64,000 nt of DNA from Neobacillus endophyticus (GCF_013248975.1 NZ_JABRWH010000001.1:930001-994000); one strand, 5' to 3'. Counted from the stretch's first letter, positions 49,661 through 59,291 are shown. Program-made: numbers and translations. The notes: generated by a model not told the origin, from the letters alone.

Positions 49661-49682
49661 TTAACCATAAACATACTGTAAA

Positions 49683-49714
49683 TGGGGACAAAACAAAAAT
49701 TTGTCCCTTTTCAG
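49683..49714 (+). terminator. Terminator of the SMR operon
   Basis: GGGGACAAA-acaaaa-TTTGTCCC then TTTTC. The GGACAAA...TTTGTCC stem resembles the hairpin in the long repeat family. Confidence 0.7.
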
Positions 49715-49918
49715 CCTACTCGAAAGCCACCATTAGTTCCTCCCCCAAATGCCATGAAAGACAATTTTCCCTTTAAAGTAAGCTGGCATCCGGATGTTCA
49801 TCCCCTCTATGAAGGACAAAGCCCTCCTCTAAAACTAACATTCTGGCCTTCATCAACCCATAAAGGAAAACTATCCCATTTAACCACCAAGCTATGTATT
49901 CTCTTTTAAATTACTCAT
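49715..49918. other. Intergenic stretch without a recognised gene
   Basis: An open plus-strand frame crosses it but has no ribosome-binding site and a Pro-rich, unfamiliar product. I do not call a gene. Confidence 0.45.
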
Positions 49919-49952
49919 AAAAATAACCGGGGGGATCCCCGGTTATTTTTAA
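49919..49952. terminator. Strong hairpin terminator
   Basis: AAAAATAACCGGGG-gatc-type centre-CCCCGGTTATTTTT, perfect; probably ends the 52-aa minus-strand gene. Confidence 0.88.
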
Positions 49953-50002
49953 AAAATTATCTCTGATAGGAAGTAAAGTCGTGATCGCACCCGATCTCCA
50001 AT

Positions 50003-50161
50003 TTAAATCATTGGATGGCTTTTAAGTATTACTTCAGAAAGATGGACGAGTTTCACGTGATGAAGCCGAGATCCCTCTTTTACAATTTCACAGAAACCAG
50101 ATTCGTATCGAAAAAGCAAAATATAATCTTCCCCTTCAAAAGTGACCGATATTCTTTCCAA
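50003..50161 (-). CDS. Small soluble protein (52 aa), unknown function
   Basis: TTG start at 50161 with AGGAG 8 bases upstream. The product begins MERISVTFEGEDYILLFRYE and ends in HLSEVILKSHPMI; it looks like a small folded beta-beta-alpha unit with one Cys (SGFCEIVKEG). No signal or membrane segment. Its stop is followed by the perfect hairpin at 49919-49952. The codon choice, ribosome-binding site and terminator together support a real gene too small for routine calling. No family is recognised. Confidence 0.6.
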   Translation of the reverse strand: MERISVTFEGEDYILLFRYESGFCEIVKEGSRLHHVKLVHLSEVILKSHPMI

Positions 50162-50280
50162 TGCGAACACTCCTAATCATTTTATACATCCATTTTAAAA
50201 TATATGGATGTGGAAGTCTGTAAAGTTTTTGTAAATGGCGAGTTAATTTTTTAAAATAAAAGTAGAAAGGAGCAGGTGCC

Positions 50281-50769
50281 ATGGAGCTTAAAATAGTTGA
50301 TAGAGAACGTTTTCAAATCGTTGGGGTGAAACGAGAGTTTTCGGGTTTAAATGGGGAAAATTTAACGGGCATACCGAAAATGTGGGAAAAGGTTTTGACA
50401 GATGGTACCGGTCGCGCTTTAATCCAATTAAATAACGGAGAAATTCATGGACTGATGGGCGTTTGTGTAGACCATCATGACAAGCAGCCACTATTGATGG
50501 ATTACTGGATTGCAGTAGAAACAGATGCAAATGGTTCTGGAGAATTTATGAAGCTGGATATCCCTGCTTCCCAGTGGGGCGTATTCGAGGTACATGGCCC
50601 GATACCCGAAGCCATTCAGCAAGCATGGGAGAGGATCTATTCTGACTGGTTTCCATCCAGCCAATATGAACCCGCTGGCACCCCGAGTCTGGAAGTCTAC
50701 AGTGATGGAGACACATCCAGCTCGAAGTACTATTCGGAAATTTGGATACCACTTATAGAAAAAGCTTAA
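50281..50769 (+). CDS. GyrI-like effector-binding domain protein
   Basis: 162 aa, a stand-alone small-molecule-binding (GyrI-like/AraC effector-binding) domain. Typical features are the N-terminal IVDRERFQIVGVKREFSGLNG strand-turn, MDYWIAVETDA in the middle, the signature WGVFEVHGPIPEAIQQAWERIY, and the C-terminal LEVYSDGD...SEIWIPL strand with the conserved Glu. Such proteins bind planar drugs or inhibit gyrase in a few cases, or hydrolyse cyclopropanoid compounds; none can be chosen here. GGAGCAGG precedes the ATG. Monocistronic. Confidence 0.85.
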   Translation: MELKIVDRERFQIVGVKREFSGLNGENLTGIPKMWEKVLTDGTGRALIQLNNGEIHGLMGVCVDHHDKQPLLMDYWIAVETDANGSGEFMKLDIPASQWGVFEVHGPIPEAIQQAWERIYSDWFPSSQYEPAGTPSLEVYSDGDTSSSKYYSEIWIPLIEKA

Positions 50770-50796
50770 AAAGGCAATGACGTTTAGGATCATACA

Positions 50797-50842
50797 CACT
50801 AAAAAAGGAAGAAGCCCTTCCGAAATGGAGAAGAGCTTCTTC
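50797..50842 (-). terminator. Terminator of the GHKL kinase gene
   Basis: GGAAGAAGC...GCTTCTTCC; on the minus strand followed by TTTTTTAG. Confidence 0.8.
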
Positions 50843-50854
50843 CAAAGGCATACG

Positions 50855-52627
50855 TCAGCCGCTTTTTTCCTTTCGAATCGAGGCAGGAACAAATTCCTTT
50901 TTCGATAATGGGAGTTCGATCGTGAAAGTCGTCCATTCTTGATTGCTGTTAACGGTGATGCTGCCCTTATATTGTTCAATGATTTTTTTGGCACTTGCCA
51001 GGCCTATGCCTGACCCTTCGTTCTTGGTCGTATAGCCAAATTCAAATATTTTTTCTATTAAATGAGAGGGAATCATGCTGCCATTATTTTGGATGCGAAA
51101 CTGAAGTTTTCTCTCCTCTGCTGTTCCAGTAATCGATACGGAACGATGTCCCACTTCATTTTTTTCCACTTCATAAAAAGAATTATTTAGTAGATTTCCA
51201 ATGACTTTCACTAGATTGGTTGTCTTTTCTATATCTAATTCCAGATATTCAAATTCTTTGAACTGATACTCAAATTGGATGTTTTTTTCTATGCTCTCTG
51301 CCACCTTTACTTGGATGAGACCAATAAAAGCCGGTATATGAATATTTACGATGGCGGAGGTTTCTCTATTAACCTTAGTCAATTGTTTGATATATGTTTC
51401 TGCATCCGAATATTTCCGCAATGAAAGCAATCCTTGCAATGTAAAAATATGATTAGTTACATCATGGCGGTATTCTCGAATCGTTTGATACAGGGTGTTT
51501 ACCTTTTCCGCATACAGATGATTTATTTCGGTTAAAAGTTTCCCTTGTTTCCTAATAAGCCTGAATAAAAGATAAATCAATACAAAACAAAAGATAAAAC
51601 AAAGAATAACTACTAAAGACATCTGGATCATATCTTTTCGTAAATCACTGGAGATTTGTGAATAATCAACAGAAGAAATGATAATGGTTTTATATTGATT
51701 TGTGTTCCCCTCTATCTCGATTTGAATGGGAATAAAAAATTGCAGGATTTGTTTTCCATGTATCGAGACAATCCGATTGATGGTTTTATTTTGCTGAACG
51801 GCCTTAGTGGCAAACGTTTTATCTAAAGGTGATTCATAGTGGTAGGTTCCCGCAATGATTTCCCGATTATGGAAGGCAAGTTGATTTTTCCATAACTCTC
51901 CCGGAGTGAGCTTGAAATCCCCTGTCAGCCGGTTAAAATTCAACACACTGATTTCTTTGATCGAAAGATTGTTTTTCATAAACCGATTGATGGCTGAATC
52001 CACCCCTGCCGTCTTTTGAAAATCAATCAGTTGTTGCCCATTACATATTGGTTCAATGATATAATTCTTCGTTCCATCATAGTAATAGCCTGTTAAAAAG
52101 ATTTTGTCAGGAAAATTATAAGAGGTTTCAACTGGAGCTGCCCAAAAATGCGAGTAAGCCTCTCCAAAACTCGGCTCCAATGTGACATTTTTATCATTTA
52201 TCAATTGAAAAAACATGCGATTCCACTTGTCGCCCCACATTTTGCTATTTGTCCCCACTTCAGCGGAAGATGTGGATTGAACTAAATTAAACCATTTTTG
52301 ATCAGGTACCATGACAGCAATTCCCTCTAGCTTTAATTGGTCCGCCAGCACTTGCAATTGAGCATGGGTCACTTGTTTAACATCTGATGGCAGTTGGTGA
52401 TTGATGACAAGGGAATCTGTATATAATCGCTGGGATAGTAGACCTTCAAACACTTCCACACTTTTCTGGTTATTTTCTACCGTTTCCTTAATGTTTTTCG
52501 ATATATTTAGATTGATTTCTGTTTCATTTTTTATCAGTGTATCTTTGGCTGTCCAATAAAAGGCAATATTAATAACAGAGATAATGGCAATCATGGTGAT
52601 AAATGTGTAAAGGTAAATTTTATTCAT
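50855..52627 (-). CDS. Membrane sensor histidine kinase with Spo0B-type phosphotransfer region (GHKL)
   Basis: 590 aa. Two membrane helices (about 5-26 and 340-362) flank a large extracellular sensor (about 27-338) of no recognised named type. The cytoplasmic part has TIREYRHDVTNHIFTLQGLL, the Spo0B/DcuS-like phosphoacceptor motif (H in YRHD), and a GHKL ATPase with VIGNLLNNSFYEV (N box) and FGYTTKNEGSGIGLASAKKI (G2). Kinases of this branch usually pair with LytR- or CitB-type regulators, but none is adjacent. The large sensor and lack of a partner make the ligand unknown. The start ATG at 52627 has a weak site. Confidence 0.85.
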   Translation of the reverse strand: MNKIYLYTFITMIAIISVINIAFYWTAKDTLIKNETEINLNISKNIKETVENNQKSVEVFEGLLSQRLYTDSLVINHQLPSDVKQVTHAQLQVLADQLKLEGIAVMVPDQKWFNLVQSTSSAEVGTNSKMWGDKWNRMFFQLINDKNVTLEPSFGEAYSHFWAAPVETSYNFPDKIFLTGYYYDGTKNYIIEPICNGQQLIDFQKTAGVDSAINRFMKNNLSIKEISVLNFNRLTGDFKLTPGELWKNQLAFHNREIIAGTYHYESPLDKTFATKAVQQNKTINRIVSIHGKQILQFFIPIQIEIEGNTNQYKTIIISSVDYSQISSDLRKDMIQMSLVVILCFIFCFVLIYLLFRLIRKQGKLLTEINHLYAEKVNTLYQTIREYRHDVTNHIFTLQGLLSLRKYSDAETYIKQLTKVNRETSAIVNIHIPAFIGLIQVKVAESIEKNIQFEYQFKEFEYLELDIEKTTNLVKVIGNLLNNSFYEVEKNEVGHRSVSITGTAEERKLQFRIQNNGSMIPSHLIEKIFEFGYTTKNEGSGIGLASAKKIIEQYKGSITVNSNQEWTTFTIELPLSKKEFVPASIRKEKSG

Positions 52628-52741
52628 GTTGTATAGGTTCTCATCTTTCTTATTTCATGACTATATTAGTATATTTATCGACTGCTTATCTTTATAGTTA
52701 AGGTTAATCCATTATTTGCTGATAAAATAGAACTATATGAA

Positions 52742-52777
52742 CGAAAAAGGAGAAATCATACCCCTACTCCTTTTTAA
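52742..52777 (-). terminator. Terminator of the fructokinase gene
   Basis: Reading minus: AAAAAGGAG-taggggtatgattt-CTCCTTTTT. Confidence 0.8.
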
Positions 52778-52803
52778 GTAAAATATCCTAGTTATTGTTT
52801 TCG

Positions 52804-53670
52804 CTAGTTTGCCTTTTCCAATGCCTGCTGCCCCAGCATAAGTGATCCTATGATTCCTGCATCATTTCCCAAACCCGGACCCACAATATAATGGGAAAGC
52901 TCCGGAAGGGATATATAGTTGTTTAAGAGTTCTTGTACATACTTATAAATGATGGGAAATAGTTGTTTCTGGTGCATCACTCCGCCGCCAAGAATAATCT
53001 TGCTTGGCGATAGGATGAGAATATACTGCATAAGAGCTTGGGCAATATAATATCCCTCCATATCCCAAACTTCCTGGCATTCATTCAACTGAACCCCTTT
53101 TCGTCCCCAGCGTTCTTCTATTGCGGGACCTGCCGCAAGACCTTCTAAACAATCATGATGGTAGGGACATTTTCCAGGGTATTGGTCCATTGGATGGCGT
53201 TTTACTAAAATATGTCCCATTTCGGGATGTGACAACCCCTGAAGAAGCGCCCCTTGCACCACCGCACCTGCTCCGATTCCAGTTCCGATTGTCATATATA
53301 AGCAGCTATTTAAGCCTTTGGCTGCACCGTATGTAACCTCTCCTAGTGCGGCGGCATTTACATCGGTATTAAATCCGATGGGCAGTGAAAAGGCCTCTTT
53401 TAGAATCGGCACTATAGGATAATTCCCCCAGGATGTTTTGGGTGTAGAAGTAATATAGCCATAAGTCGGACTCTCACGATTGAGATCAATTGGTCCAAAA
53501 GAACCAACACCCATAGCTTTTAATTTATATGGTTTAAAAAATTCGATTACCTTAGAGATGGTTTCTTCAGGAATGGTCGTTGGAATTTTTAAGCGATCAT
53601 ATAGCTGCCCTTTTTCATCACCGACAGCACAGATAAATTTTGTGCCTCCTGCCTCAATTGCACCCAGCAT
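52804..53670 (-). CDS. ROK-family fructokinase (GmuE/YdhR-like)
   Basis: 288 aa ATP-dependent sugar kinase, fructose to fructose-6-phosphate. Phosphate-binding N-terminus LGAIEAGGTKFICAVGDE, substrate loop FNTDVNAAALGEVTYGAAKG, TIGTGIGAGAVVQG, and the zinc-binding motif HPEMGHILVKRHP...CPYHHDCLEGLAAGPA with His and three Cys. KIILGGGVMHQ completes the ATP site. GGAGG lies before the ATG at 53670. Monocistronic. The GmuE/YdhR type is about this length; a mannose/fructose preference would suit the PTS genes elsewhere in the window. Confidence 0.92.
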   Translation of the reverse strand: MLGAIEAGGTKFICAVGDEKGQLYDRLKIPTTIPEETISKVIEFFKPYKLKAMGVGSFGPIDLNRESPTYGYITSTPKTSWGNYPIVPILKEAFSLPIGFNTDVNAAALGEVTYGAAKGLNSCLYMTIGTGIGAGAVVQGALLQGLSHPEMGHILVKRHPMDQYPGKCPYHHDCLEGLAAGPAIEERWGRKGVQLNECQEVWDMEGYYIAQALMQYILILSPSKIILGGGVMHQKQLFPIIYKYVQELLNNYISLPELSHYIVGPGLGNDAGIIGSLMLGQQALEKAN

Positions 53671-53931
53671 TGCTCTTCCTCCAAATGATGATTTTATTAG
53701 AACTTAAAGTTAAGGCATTTCTTCGAAGATTATATGACCCTGATACAATAAATACTTTTTCGTTTATATTCTGCAAAAAAAGGCACTAATCCTTCTTTAG
53801 GAGGAAGGTTTCTCAATTAATAGGTGCCATCCATGTCCAAATGGGAATCATGGGCACTTATATTCAAGGCACTTCCTGCCTAATTTTATTTAGGTCGAAT
53901 GAAGGTGGTATCCTATTTTTTATAGTCATAA

Positions 53932-53973
53932 CAAAAAACTGCATCCAATCGCCATTAGTTGGATGCAGTTCAT
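53932..53973 (-). terminator. Terminator of the LysM glycosidase-like gene
   Basis: AACTGCATCCAA...TTGGATGCAGTT perfect stem; on the minus strand followed by TTTTTTG. The 53671-53930 stretch before it holds the fructokinase promoter and no gene I recognise. Confidence 0.88.
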
Positions 53974-54053
53974 GATGAAAAATTCCCTTTCACTTTTTGG
54001 ACCATATTAAAACTTGCGCGTAGATCCTTGCAAAGTTGAAAATAGACCACGAT

Positions 54054-55241
54054 TTATTTTACCCTTATGGTTTGCCCAGTGAGAATAAAATTAGGATTTT
54101 TTATGCCATTCCACGCCATGATTTGGCTGACAGCTGTGCCGAAAGTTAAGGAGATTTGCGACAATGTATCTCCTGATTTAACAGTATAATAGACATGGCC
54201 GGAAGTTCCGCCGCTGGCCGCCGCTCCTGAAAGTTTGAGAATTTGTCCGGCGTAGATATGGTCCGGATTTTTGATGTTATTTAACTTAACTAATGCATTG
54301 ACTGTTGTCCCAAACTTTGCGGCAATCTCGCTTAATGTATCCCCAGGCCGGACGGTATACGTTGTTTGCGTAACCCCAGAATGAGAGGAAGATCCGCTAG
54401 GTATTTTTAAAGTTTGACCGGCATAGATGAGATTTGGATTTTTGATTCCGTTCAGCTGGGCCAGCGCATTGACGGTTGTTCCAAATTTGGCAGCAATTCC
54501 GCTTAGTGTATCTCCGTGCTTGATCACATATGTCGCGGCTTGCCCATGTGATGAACCAGAGCTTGAGCCGGGTTGTGATGTTCCCCCCTGCGTTTTGCCA
54601 GAATTTGTACCTGATGAAGAGGTCCCGCCGCTTGGAGCTGGCTGTGCTGCTGCAGCCCCCCATGCCCCTGCATCATTAATAAAATAATTATAATCCACTT
54701 GAATCCCTGCTAATGTTACGTCGTGCCGATATTGAAAGATATGTGTAAAAGGTGCTTCATTGCCGCGCGACCATGAAGTGGTCTGCCAATAAAAATCTGC
54801 CGCATTGCTGCTGTGCAGCTGTTCCAACACATAATAGGAGCCATATACGCCAATTTTATAGCTTGAATCCAATCCCTGTTTAATACCGGAAAAGTAATGG
54901 ACAATCGCAGTCATATCCGCCGGCTGGGCATCAAAATCAACAGCGAAATAGATCGCGCTGCCAGGCTCTTGTCCAAGAGATCGTGCAGAGGATGAAGCCT
55001 CCTTGGCATCCGATACCCCTTTACTTTCCGTAAAGTAATCTGCATAGGTCGGATTCGTCTCCCATATACTGACAAGCTTTAACCCTGCATGAAGAATCAC
55101 ATCGGCCTCTGACTGATCCATCGACTTCCAACTATTCCCCAAATAACGCCCCACATACTTAACACCATTCTCCTTAAACACACTCGCCGCAGAAGCAGTA
55201 ACCTTCGTCGAACAATCAATTCCGTTTAACTGTGTCATCAT
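54054..55241 (-). CDS. DUF1906 glycoside-hydrolase-like protein with three LysM domains
   Basis: 395 aa. Residues about 5-205 form a Rv2525c-like (DUF1906) TIM-barrel: [53 protein letters not shown], and the final [20 protein letters not shown] Ser/Gly/Thr linker leads to three LysM repeats (about 242-287, 298-343, 350-394; each YxVKxGDTLSxIAxKFG...NGIKNPNxIxxGQTLKI). It should bind peptidoglycan; hydrolytic activity of DUF1906 is unproven. There is no signal peptide, suggesting deposition from the mother cell onto spores or release by lysis. AAGGAGAGG precedes ATG 55241. Confidence 0.88.
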   Translation of the reverse strand: MMTQLNGIDCSTKVTASAASVFKENGVKYVGRYLGNSWKSMDQSEADVILHAGLKLVSIWETNPTYADYFTESKGVSDAKEASSSARSLGQEPGSAIYFAVDFDAQPADMTAIVHYFSGIKQGLDSSYKIGVYGSYYVLEQLHSSNAADFYWQTTSWSRGNEAPFTHIFQYRHDVTLAGIQVDYNYFINDAGAWGAAAAQPAPSGGTSSSGTNSGKTQGGTSQPGSSSGSSHGQAATYVIKHGDTLSGIAAKFGTTVNALAQLNGIKNPNLIYAGQTLKIPSGSSSHSGVTQTTYTVRPGDTLSEIAAKFGTTVNALVKLNNIKNPDHIYAGQILKLSGAAASGGTSGHVYYTVKSGDTLSQISLTFGTAVSQIMAWNGIKNPNFILTGQTIRVK

Positions 55242-55321
55242 CAACCTCTCCTTAAAAATAGTAAATTAAAAACCACCAAGACTGTGTAGGGCAAAATCAC
55301 TAAAAACAGCAAATTTGGGCC

Positions 55322-55374
55322 AAAGTGGTGTCAGGCACCATGTGAAAATTTCACATGGTGCCTGACACCACTTT
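55322..55374. repeat. Perfect 26-bp inverted repeat of the GGTGTCAGGCACC family
   Basis: Two 26-base arms (each containing GGTGTCAGGCACC and ATGTGAAA) meet at one central base: 53 bp in all, without mismatch. It lies in the divergent region between the LysM protein gene and ahpC, right next to a PerR-like box. Confidence 0.95.
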
Positions 55375-55461
55375 ATAATAATTATTCTTAAATATTTGCT
55401 TTTACCTTGACAGGGAAATTAGTTTTATATAATAATTGATATCGAATTAGAATAATTATAG
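55373..55461 (+). promoter_or_regulatory. ahpC promoter with two PerR-box-like operators
   Basis: TTATAATAATTATTC (55373-55387) and TTAGAATAATTATAG (55447-55461) each match the PerR box TTATAATNATTATAA at 13 of 15 positions. Between them lie TTGACA (55407-55412) and TATAAT (55428-55433). Peroxide-inducible derepression is expected. Confidence 0.75.
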
Positions 55462-55531
55462 TTTATAGTTTTTTCTATATAAATGGTAATTTATTATTTT
55501 TAATCATTCAAATCTAGGAGGAATTTTGATT

Positions 55532-56095
55532 ATGTCTTTAATTGGAAAAGAAGTAAAACCGTTTCAAGCGTCTGCATTTTATAATGGTGATTTTATTACT
55601 GTAACTGAGGAGAACTTCAAGGGTCAATGGAGTGTTGTTTGTTTTTATCCTGCTGATTTTACCTTTGTTTGCCCTACTGAACTTGAAGACTTACAAAATC
55701 AATATGCTACATTAAAAGACCTTGGTGTTGAAGTATATTCTGTTTCAACAGATACTCATTTCACTCATAAAGCATGGCACGACCACTCAGAAGCAATCAG
55801 CAAAATTGAGTACATTATGATCGGCGATCCTTCTCAAAAAATCTCCCGTAACTTTGATGTATTAGATGAAGAAGAAGGTCTTGCTAACCGTGGTACGTTC
55901 ATCATCGATCCAGACGGTATTGTTCAAGCTGTGGAAATTAATGCAGACGGTATCGGCCGCGACGCCAGCACACTCGTAAACAAAATTAAAGCGGCTCAAT
56001 ATGTCCGCAGCAATCCAGGCGAAGTTTGCCCAGCTAAATGGCAGGAAGGTTCAGCTACACTGAAGCCAAGCCTTGATCTTGTAGGAAAAATTTAA
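55532..56095 (+). CDS. ahpC: Alkyl hydroperoxide reductase, peroxiredoxin subunit
   Basis: Typical 2-Cys peroxiredoxin of 187 aa reducing H2O2, organic peroxides and peroxynitrite in the cytosol. Peroxidatic Cys47 in [15 protein letters not shown], resolving Cys166 in GEVCPAKW, and the conserved [11 protein letters not shown] and [11 protein letters not shown] segments. The GG(LIVM)G/YF overoxidation-sensitive features are not prominent. CTAGGAGG lies 10 bases before the ATG at 55532; the TTG at 55526 is rejected. It is followed after 11 bases by ahpF, which reduces it. Confidence 0.97.
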   Translation: MSLIGKEVKPFQASAFYNGDFITVTEENFKGQWSVVCFYPADFTFVCPTELEDLQNQYATLKDLGVEVYSVSTDTHFTHKAWHDHSEAISKIEYIMIGDPSQKISRNFDVLDEEEGLANRGTFIIDPDGIVQAVEINADGIGRDASTLVNKIKAAQYVRSNPGEVCPAKWQEGSATLKPSLDLVGKI

Positions 56096-56106
56096 GGTGC
56101 ACCCCT

Positions 56107-57636
56107 ATGATACTGGACGCAGATATCAAAGCACAACTAGCCCAATATCTTCAACTAATGGAAGGCGATGTGCTGCTTAAAGTTAGTGCAGGCGATGATC
56201 AGGTATCTAAAGACATGCTGGCGCTGGTTGATGAACTAGCCGGCATGTCTTCTCGAATTAAGGTGGAACACACCCAGCTAACAAAAACACCCAGCTTTAG
56301 TGTGAACCGTCCTGGTGAGGACACTGGTGTCGCTTTTGCCGGTATCCCTTTAGGACACGAATTCACTTCATTGGTTTTAGCCTTGTTACAGGTTAGCGGA
56401 AGAGCCCCAAAGGTAGAACAAAAGGTCATTGATCAAGTGAAAAACCTTAAGGGCGAATATCATTTTGAATCTTACATTAGCCTTAGCTGCCACAATTGTC
56501 CTGATGTTGTACAGGCATTGAATTTGATGAGCATCCTCCATCCTGGTATTACCCATACAATGATTGATGGTGCAGCGTTCAAGGAAGAGGCAGAAAGCAA
56601 AAACATCATGGCCGTGCCATCTGTCTATCTGAATGGTGAGTTTTTTGGCAGCGGCCGGATGACGATTGAAGAAATCCTGGCTAAGGTTGATACGGTTCCG
56701 GATGCATCCGAATTCGCCAAAAAAGATCCTTACGACGTTCTTGTTGTTGGCGGCGGTCCTGCTGGTGCAAGTGCAGCCATCTACGCAGCACGAAAAGGCA
56801 TTCGCACAGGTATTGTAGCAGAGCGTTTTGGCGGCCAAGTAATGGACACGATGGGTATTGAGAATTTTATCAGCGTCAAATATACCGAAGGTCCAAAGCT
56901 TGTCGCAAGCCTTGAGGAACATGTGAAGGAATATGGCATTGATGTAATGAAATTACAGCGTGCCAAACGTTTGGAAAAGAATGATTTGATCGAAATCGAG
57001 CTCGAAAACGGGGCCGTTCTAAAAAGCAAAACGGTCATCCTTTCAACTGGTGCCCGCTGGCGCAATGTCGGCGTGCCTGGTGAGGCTGAGTTCAAGAACA
57101 AAGGGGTTGCCTATTGCCCGCATTGTGATGGTCCATTATTTGCAGGAAAACATGTGGCGGTCATTGGCGGAGGAAACTCCGGCATTGAAGCAGCCATTGA
57201 CCTTGCCGGCATTGTGAAGCATGTAACCGTTCTTGAGTTTATGCCAGAGCTGAAGGCTGACGCCGTCCTGCAAGATCGTCTGTACAGCCTGCCAAATGTA
57301 ACGGTTCTGAAAAATGTCCAAACGAAGGAAATTACCGGTACTGACAAGGTGAACGGCATTACTTATGTGGATCGTGATACAGGTGCAGAGCACCATGTTG
57401 AATTGCAAGGTGTCTTTGTTCAAATCGGCCTTGTTCCAAACACAGATTGGCTGGGGGACACGATTGAACGCACCCGCTTTGGTGAGATTGTAGTGGACCG
57501 ACATGGGGCAACAAACATCCCTGGAGTGTTCGCCGCAGGCGACTGTACCAATAGTCCATACAAGCAAATCATCATTTCGATGGGTTCAGGAGCCAACGCA
57601 GCCTTGGGCGCTTTCGACTATCTGATTCGAAATTAG
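56107..57636 (+). CDS. ahpF: Alkyl hydroperoxide reductase, flavoprotein disulfide reductase subunit
   Basis: 509 aa FAD enzyme moving electrons from NADH to AhpC. The N-terminal double thioredoxin-like domain (about 1-195) has its dithiol in [11 protein letters not shown]. The thioredoxin-reductase part has [21 protein letters not shown] (FAD), the [12 protein letters not shown] redox pair, [14 protein letters not shown] (NADH) and [15 protein letters not shown] at the end. The ribosome-binding site is weak (AAGGTG), so translation may depend on coupling with ahpC. A strong terminator follows. Confidence 0.97.
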   Translation: MILDADIKAQLAQYLQLMEGDVLLKVSAGDDQVSKDMLALVDELAGMSSRIKVEHTQLTKTPSFSVNRPGEDTGVAFAGIPLGHEFTSLVLALLQVSGRAPKVEQKVIDQVKNLKGEYHFESYISLSCHNCPDVVQALNLMSILHPGITHTMIDGAAFKEEAESKNIMAVPSVYLNGEFFGSGRMTIEEILAKVDTVPDASEFAKKDPYDVLVVGGGPAGASAAIYAARKGIRTGIVAERFGGQVMDTMGIENFISVKYTEGPKLVASLEEHVKEYGIDVMKLQRAKRLEKNDLIEIELENGAVLKSKTVILSTGARWRNVGVPGEAEFKNKGVAYCPHCDGPLFAGKHVAVIGGGNSGIEAAIDLAGIVKHVTVLEFMPELKADAVLQDRLYSLPNVTVLKNVQTKEITGTDKVNGITYVDRDTGAEHHVELQGVFVQIGLVPNTDWLGDTIERTRFGEIVVDRHGATNIPGVFAAGDCTNSPYKQIIISMGSGANAALGAFDYLIRN

Positions 57637-57716
57637 AGGATGCCTGTGAAATAATAGGCAGCCGACGTTTCGAGGATCGAGGCTCCATTAAAAGAAGAAT
57701 TCTAAATTTCATTTTT

Positions 57717-57758
57717 TAAAAAGGAGAACTCATATAGTTTGAGTTCTCCTTTTTTATA
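57717..57758 (+). terminator. Terminator of ahpCF
   Basis: AAAAAGGAGAACTCA...TGAGTTCTCCTTTTTT. Confidence 0.93.
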
Positions 57759-57775
57759 GGCAATGAAAACAGCTA

Positions 57776-58462
57776 TTACTGAATTTGCTTATTATTCACA
57801 TAACGTATAAAGTTTATGGCTTTTTGGTATTCGTCTTGTACATTCGGAGGTAAATCCTCTTTCCCTTGTATTTTCTTTGGATTTATTCCACTTTGTGACC
57901 TAAGTTTTTCATACGTCATTTGTGCCTCAATATATTCCTTATATTCTTGTGCTGTAAGCACATCTTTACTTGAACGTTGACCATTTAATCGATCAAAGAA
58001 GGGTTGGATTTCTATATATACTTTCTCTAACTCTCTCACTTTTTCTGGCGGCACCTTATCATAATTGATATTTCCGTATCGATCACCGTATTGAAGCTTA
58101 GCATGAGTGATTATAGTTACTTCTTTTTTGAATTTTTCATAATCTGATTCTCCAAGATCCCCTTTAGCCTGTGTTAATTTTGCATTCAATAGGAAATATC
58201 CTTCCATCGTTGCACTTGCTATATGCTTTTTGAGATTATCAAATGAACCATAAAGACCATCTGCTAAATAGGATTGATAGGAAAAAGCACTGACAGGGAT
58301 TAAAATAGCTGCGGCTAATGCCATTTTTATTAATTTATTTCTCATCCTTCCTTTTCTTCTATTGGCAAAATTACTGATGACTTTTGCTTTAAGTTCGGAT
58401 GAAGGAATAAATTCGTCTCCTTTTGCTTGTAAAGACTCTCTTAAACGAGTATGTAGGTCCAT
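57776..58462 (-). CDS. Membrane-anchored anti-sigma-factor-like protein (DUF3600-type)
   Basis: 228 aa. An N-terminal cytoplasmic part (about 1-42; LHTRLRESLQAKGDEFIPSS, NFANRRKGRMRN) is followed by one membrane helix (about 43-62; LIKMALAAAILIPVSAFSY) and an extracellular domain rich in helices (about 65-228; GLYGSFDNLKKHIASATMEG). It shares one base with the ECF sigma gene before it (stop/ATG overlap), the usual sigma/anti-sigma coupling. It should hold the sigma factor inactive until an envelope signal. The family call is by layout. Confidence 0.75.
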   Translation of the reverse strand: MDLHTRLRESLQAKGDEFIPSSELKAKVISNFANRRKGRMRNKLIKMALAAAILIPVSAFSYQSYLADGLYGSFDNLKKHIASATMEGYFLLNAKLTQAKGDLGESDYEKFKKEVTIITHAKLQYGDRYGNINYDKVPPEKVRELEKVYIEIQPFFDRLNGQRSSKDVLTAQEYKEYIEAQMTYEKLRSQSGINPKKIQGKEDLPPNVQDEYQKAINFIRYVNNKQIQ

Positions 58463-59037
58463 TACGCATTCCTCACTTTCTCTAAAAATATTTTTTTCCC
58501 TTGTTCATTTGAACGTAATTTATTTAATGCAGCGTTAATTCTTGATTTAACGGTTCCGACGGGTATCTCTAAGATATTCGCCACCTCTTCTTGCGAGTGA
58601 TCATTCAAGTAACGCAGAATCACCACTTGTTTAAGTTTGAAAGGCAATTCATTTACTAAATGAATGAGAAATTCGTTAGCCATTTTATCAACAACATGAT
58701 TTGTAAAATCAATTTCTGCCACATGTTCGTATTCTTCTGCTTTTTTTGCAATCCGAAATCGCATCCATCTCTTTCTTCTATAGGATTGAATTTGTTTCAT
58801 GGCAATTCCCATTAACCAAGGCTTAAACTCTCTTTTACCGTCATACTTGCGAAGCGATTGATATACTTGAAAATAAATATCTTGAACCAGATCATCTACA
58901 TCATTTTTTTCTTCTACAAGAAAGTGAACAGTCTTATAAACATATGGAATGGTTTTTTCATATAGCTCCCCATATGCCTGTTGATTGCCTGATAGAATAC
59001 GACAAATGAGCTGATTGTCCTTGTTTTGATCACACAT
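58462..59037 (-). CDS. ECF-subfamily RNA polymerase sigma factor
   Basis: 191 aa. Region 2 (about 15-90): YGELYEKTIPYVYKTVHFLV, DVDDLVQDIYFQVYQSLRKY, FKPWLMGIAMKQIQSYRRKR. Region 4 (about 125-180): ELPFKLKQVVILRYLNDHSQEEVANIL and IPVGTVKSRINAALNKLR. This is the SigV/SigX/SigM-like arrangement for envelope stress. GGAGGAC precedes the ATG at 59037. It is followed directly by its probable membrane anti-sigma factor. I could not find a clear ECF-type promoter (AAC/CGTC) upstream, so autoregulation is unproven. Confidence 0.9.
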   Translation of the reverse strand: MCDQNKDNQLICRILSGNQQAYGELYEKTIPYVYKTVHFLVEEKNDVDDLVQDIYFQVYQSLRKYDGKREFKPWLMGIAMKQIQSYRRKRWMRFRIAKKAEEYEHVAEIDFTNHVVDKMANEFLIHLVNELPFKLKQVVILRYLNDHSQEEVANILEIPVGTVKSRINAALNKLRSNEQGKKIFLEKVRNA

Positions 59038-59169
59038 TATCTGTCCTCCACATTTCTGCTTTTACTATATATTGGTAAGTTTTTTGAAATTCGTTCGATT
59101 ATTGGAAGAAAAATACTTCTATCTTCTTTTTTAGATTAAAAGAAGATACATTTTTTAACAATCCGTTTA

Positions 59170-59213
59170 AAGGGCCAAAAAAATACAAAGGGATCGTCCT
59201 TTGTATTTTTTGG
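59170..59213. terminator. Terminator between the MFS gene and the sigma factor gene
   Basis: AAAAAATACAAAGG-gatcgt-CCTTTGTATTTTTT perfect stem, usable in both directions. Confidence 0.9.
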
Positions 59214-59291
59214 GAAATCATTCAGATTCAACACCTAAAAAATGAAAATTGCACAAATATAGCAAGGTCGATAACTCGCAAATGAATCGAT

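Noticed and set aside
49682..49909. 75-codon Pro-rich frame after the SMR genes
   Set aside because: It begins in the terminator hairpin and has no ribosome-binding site or recognisable motif.
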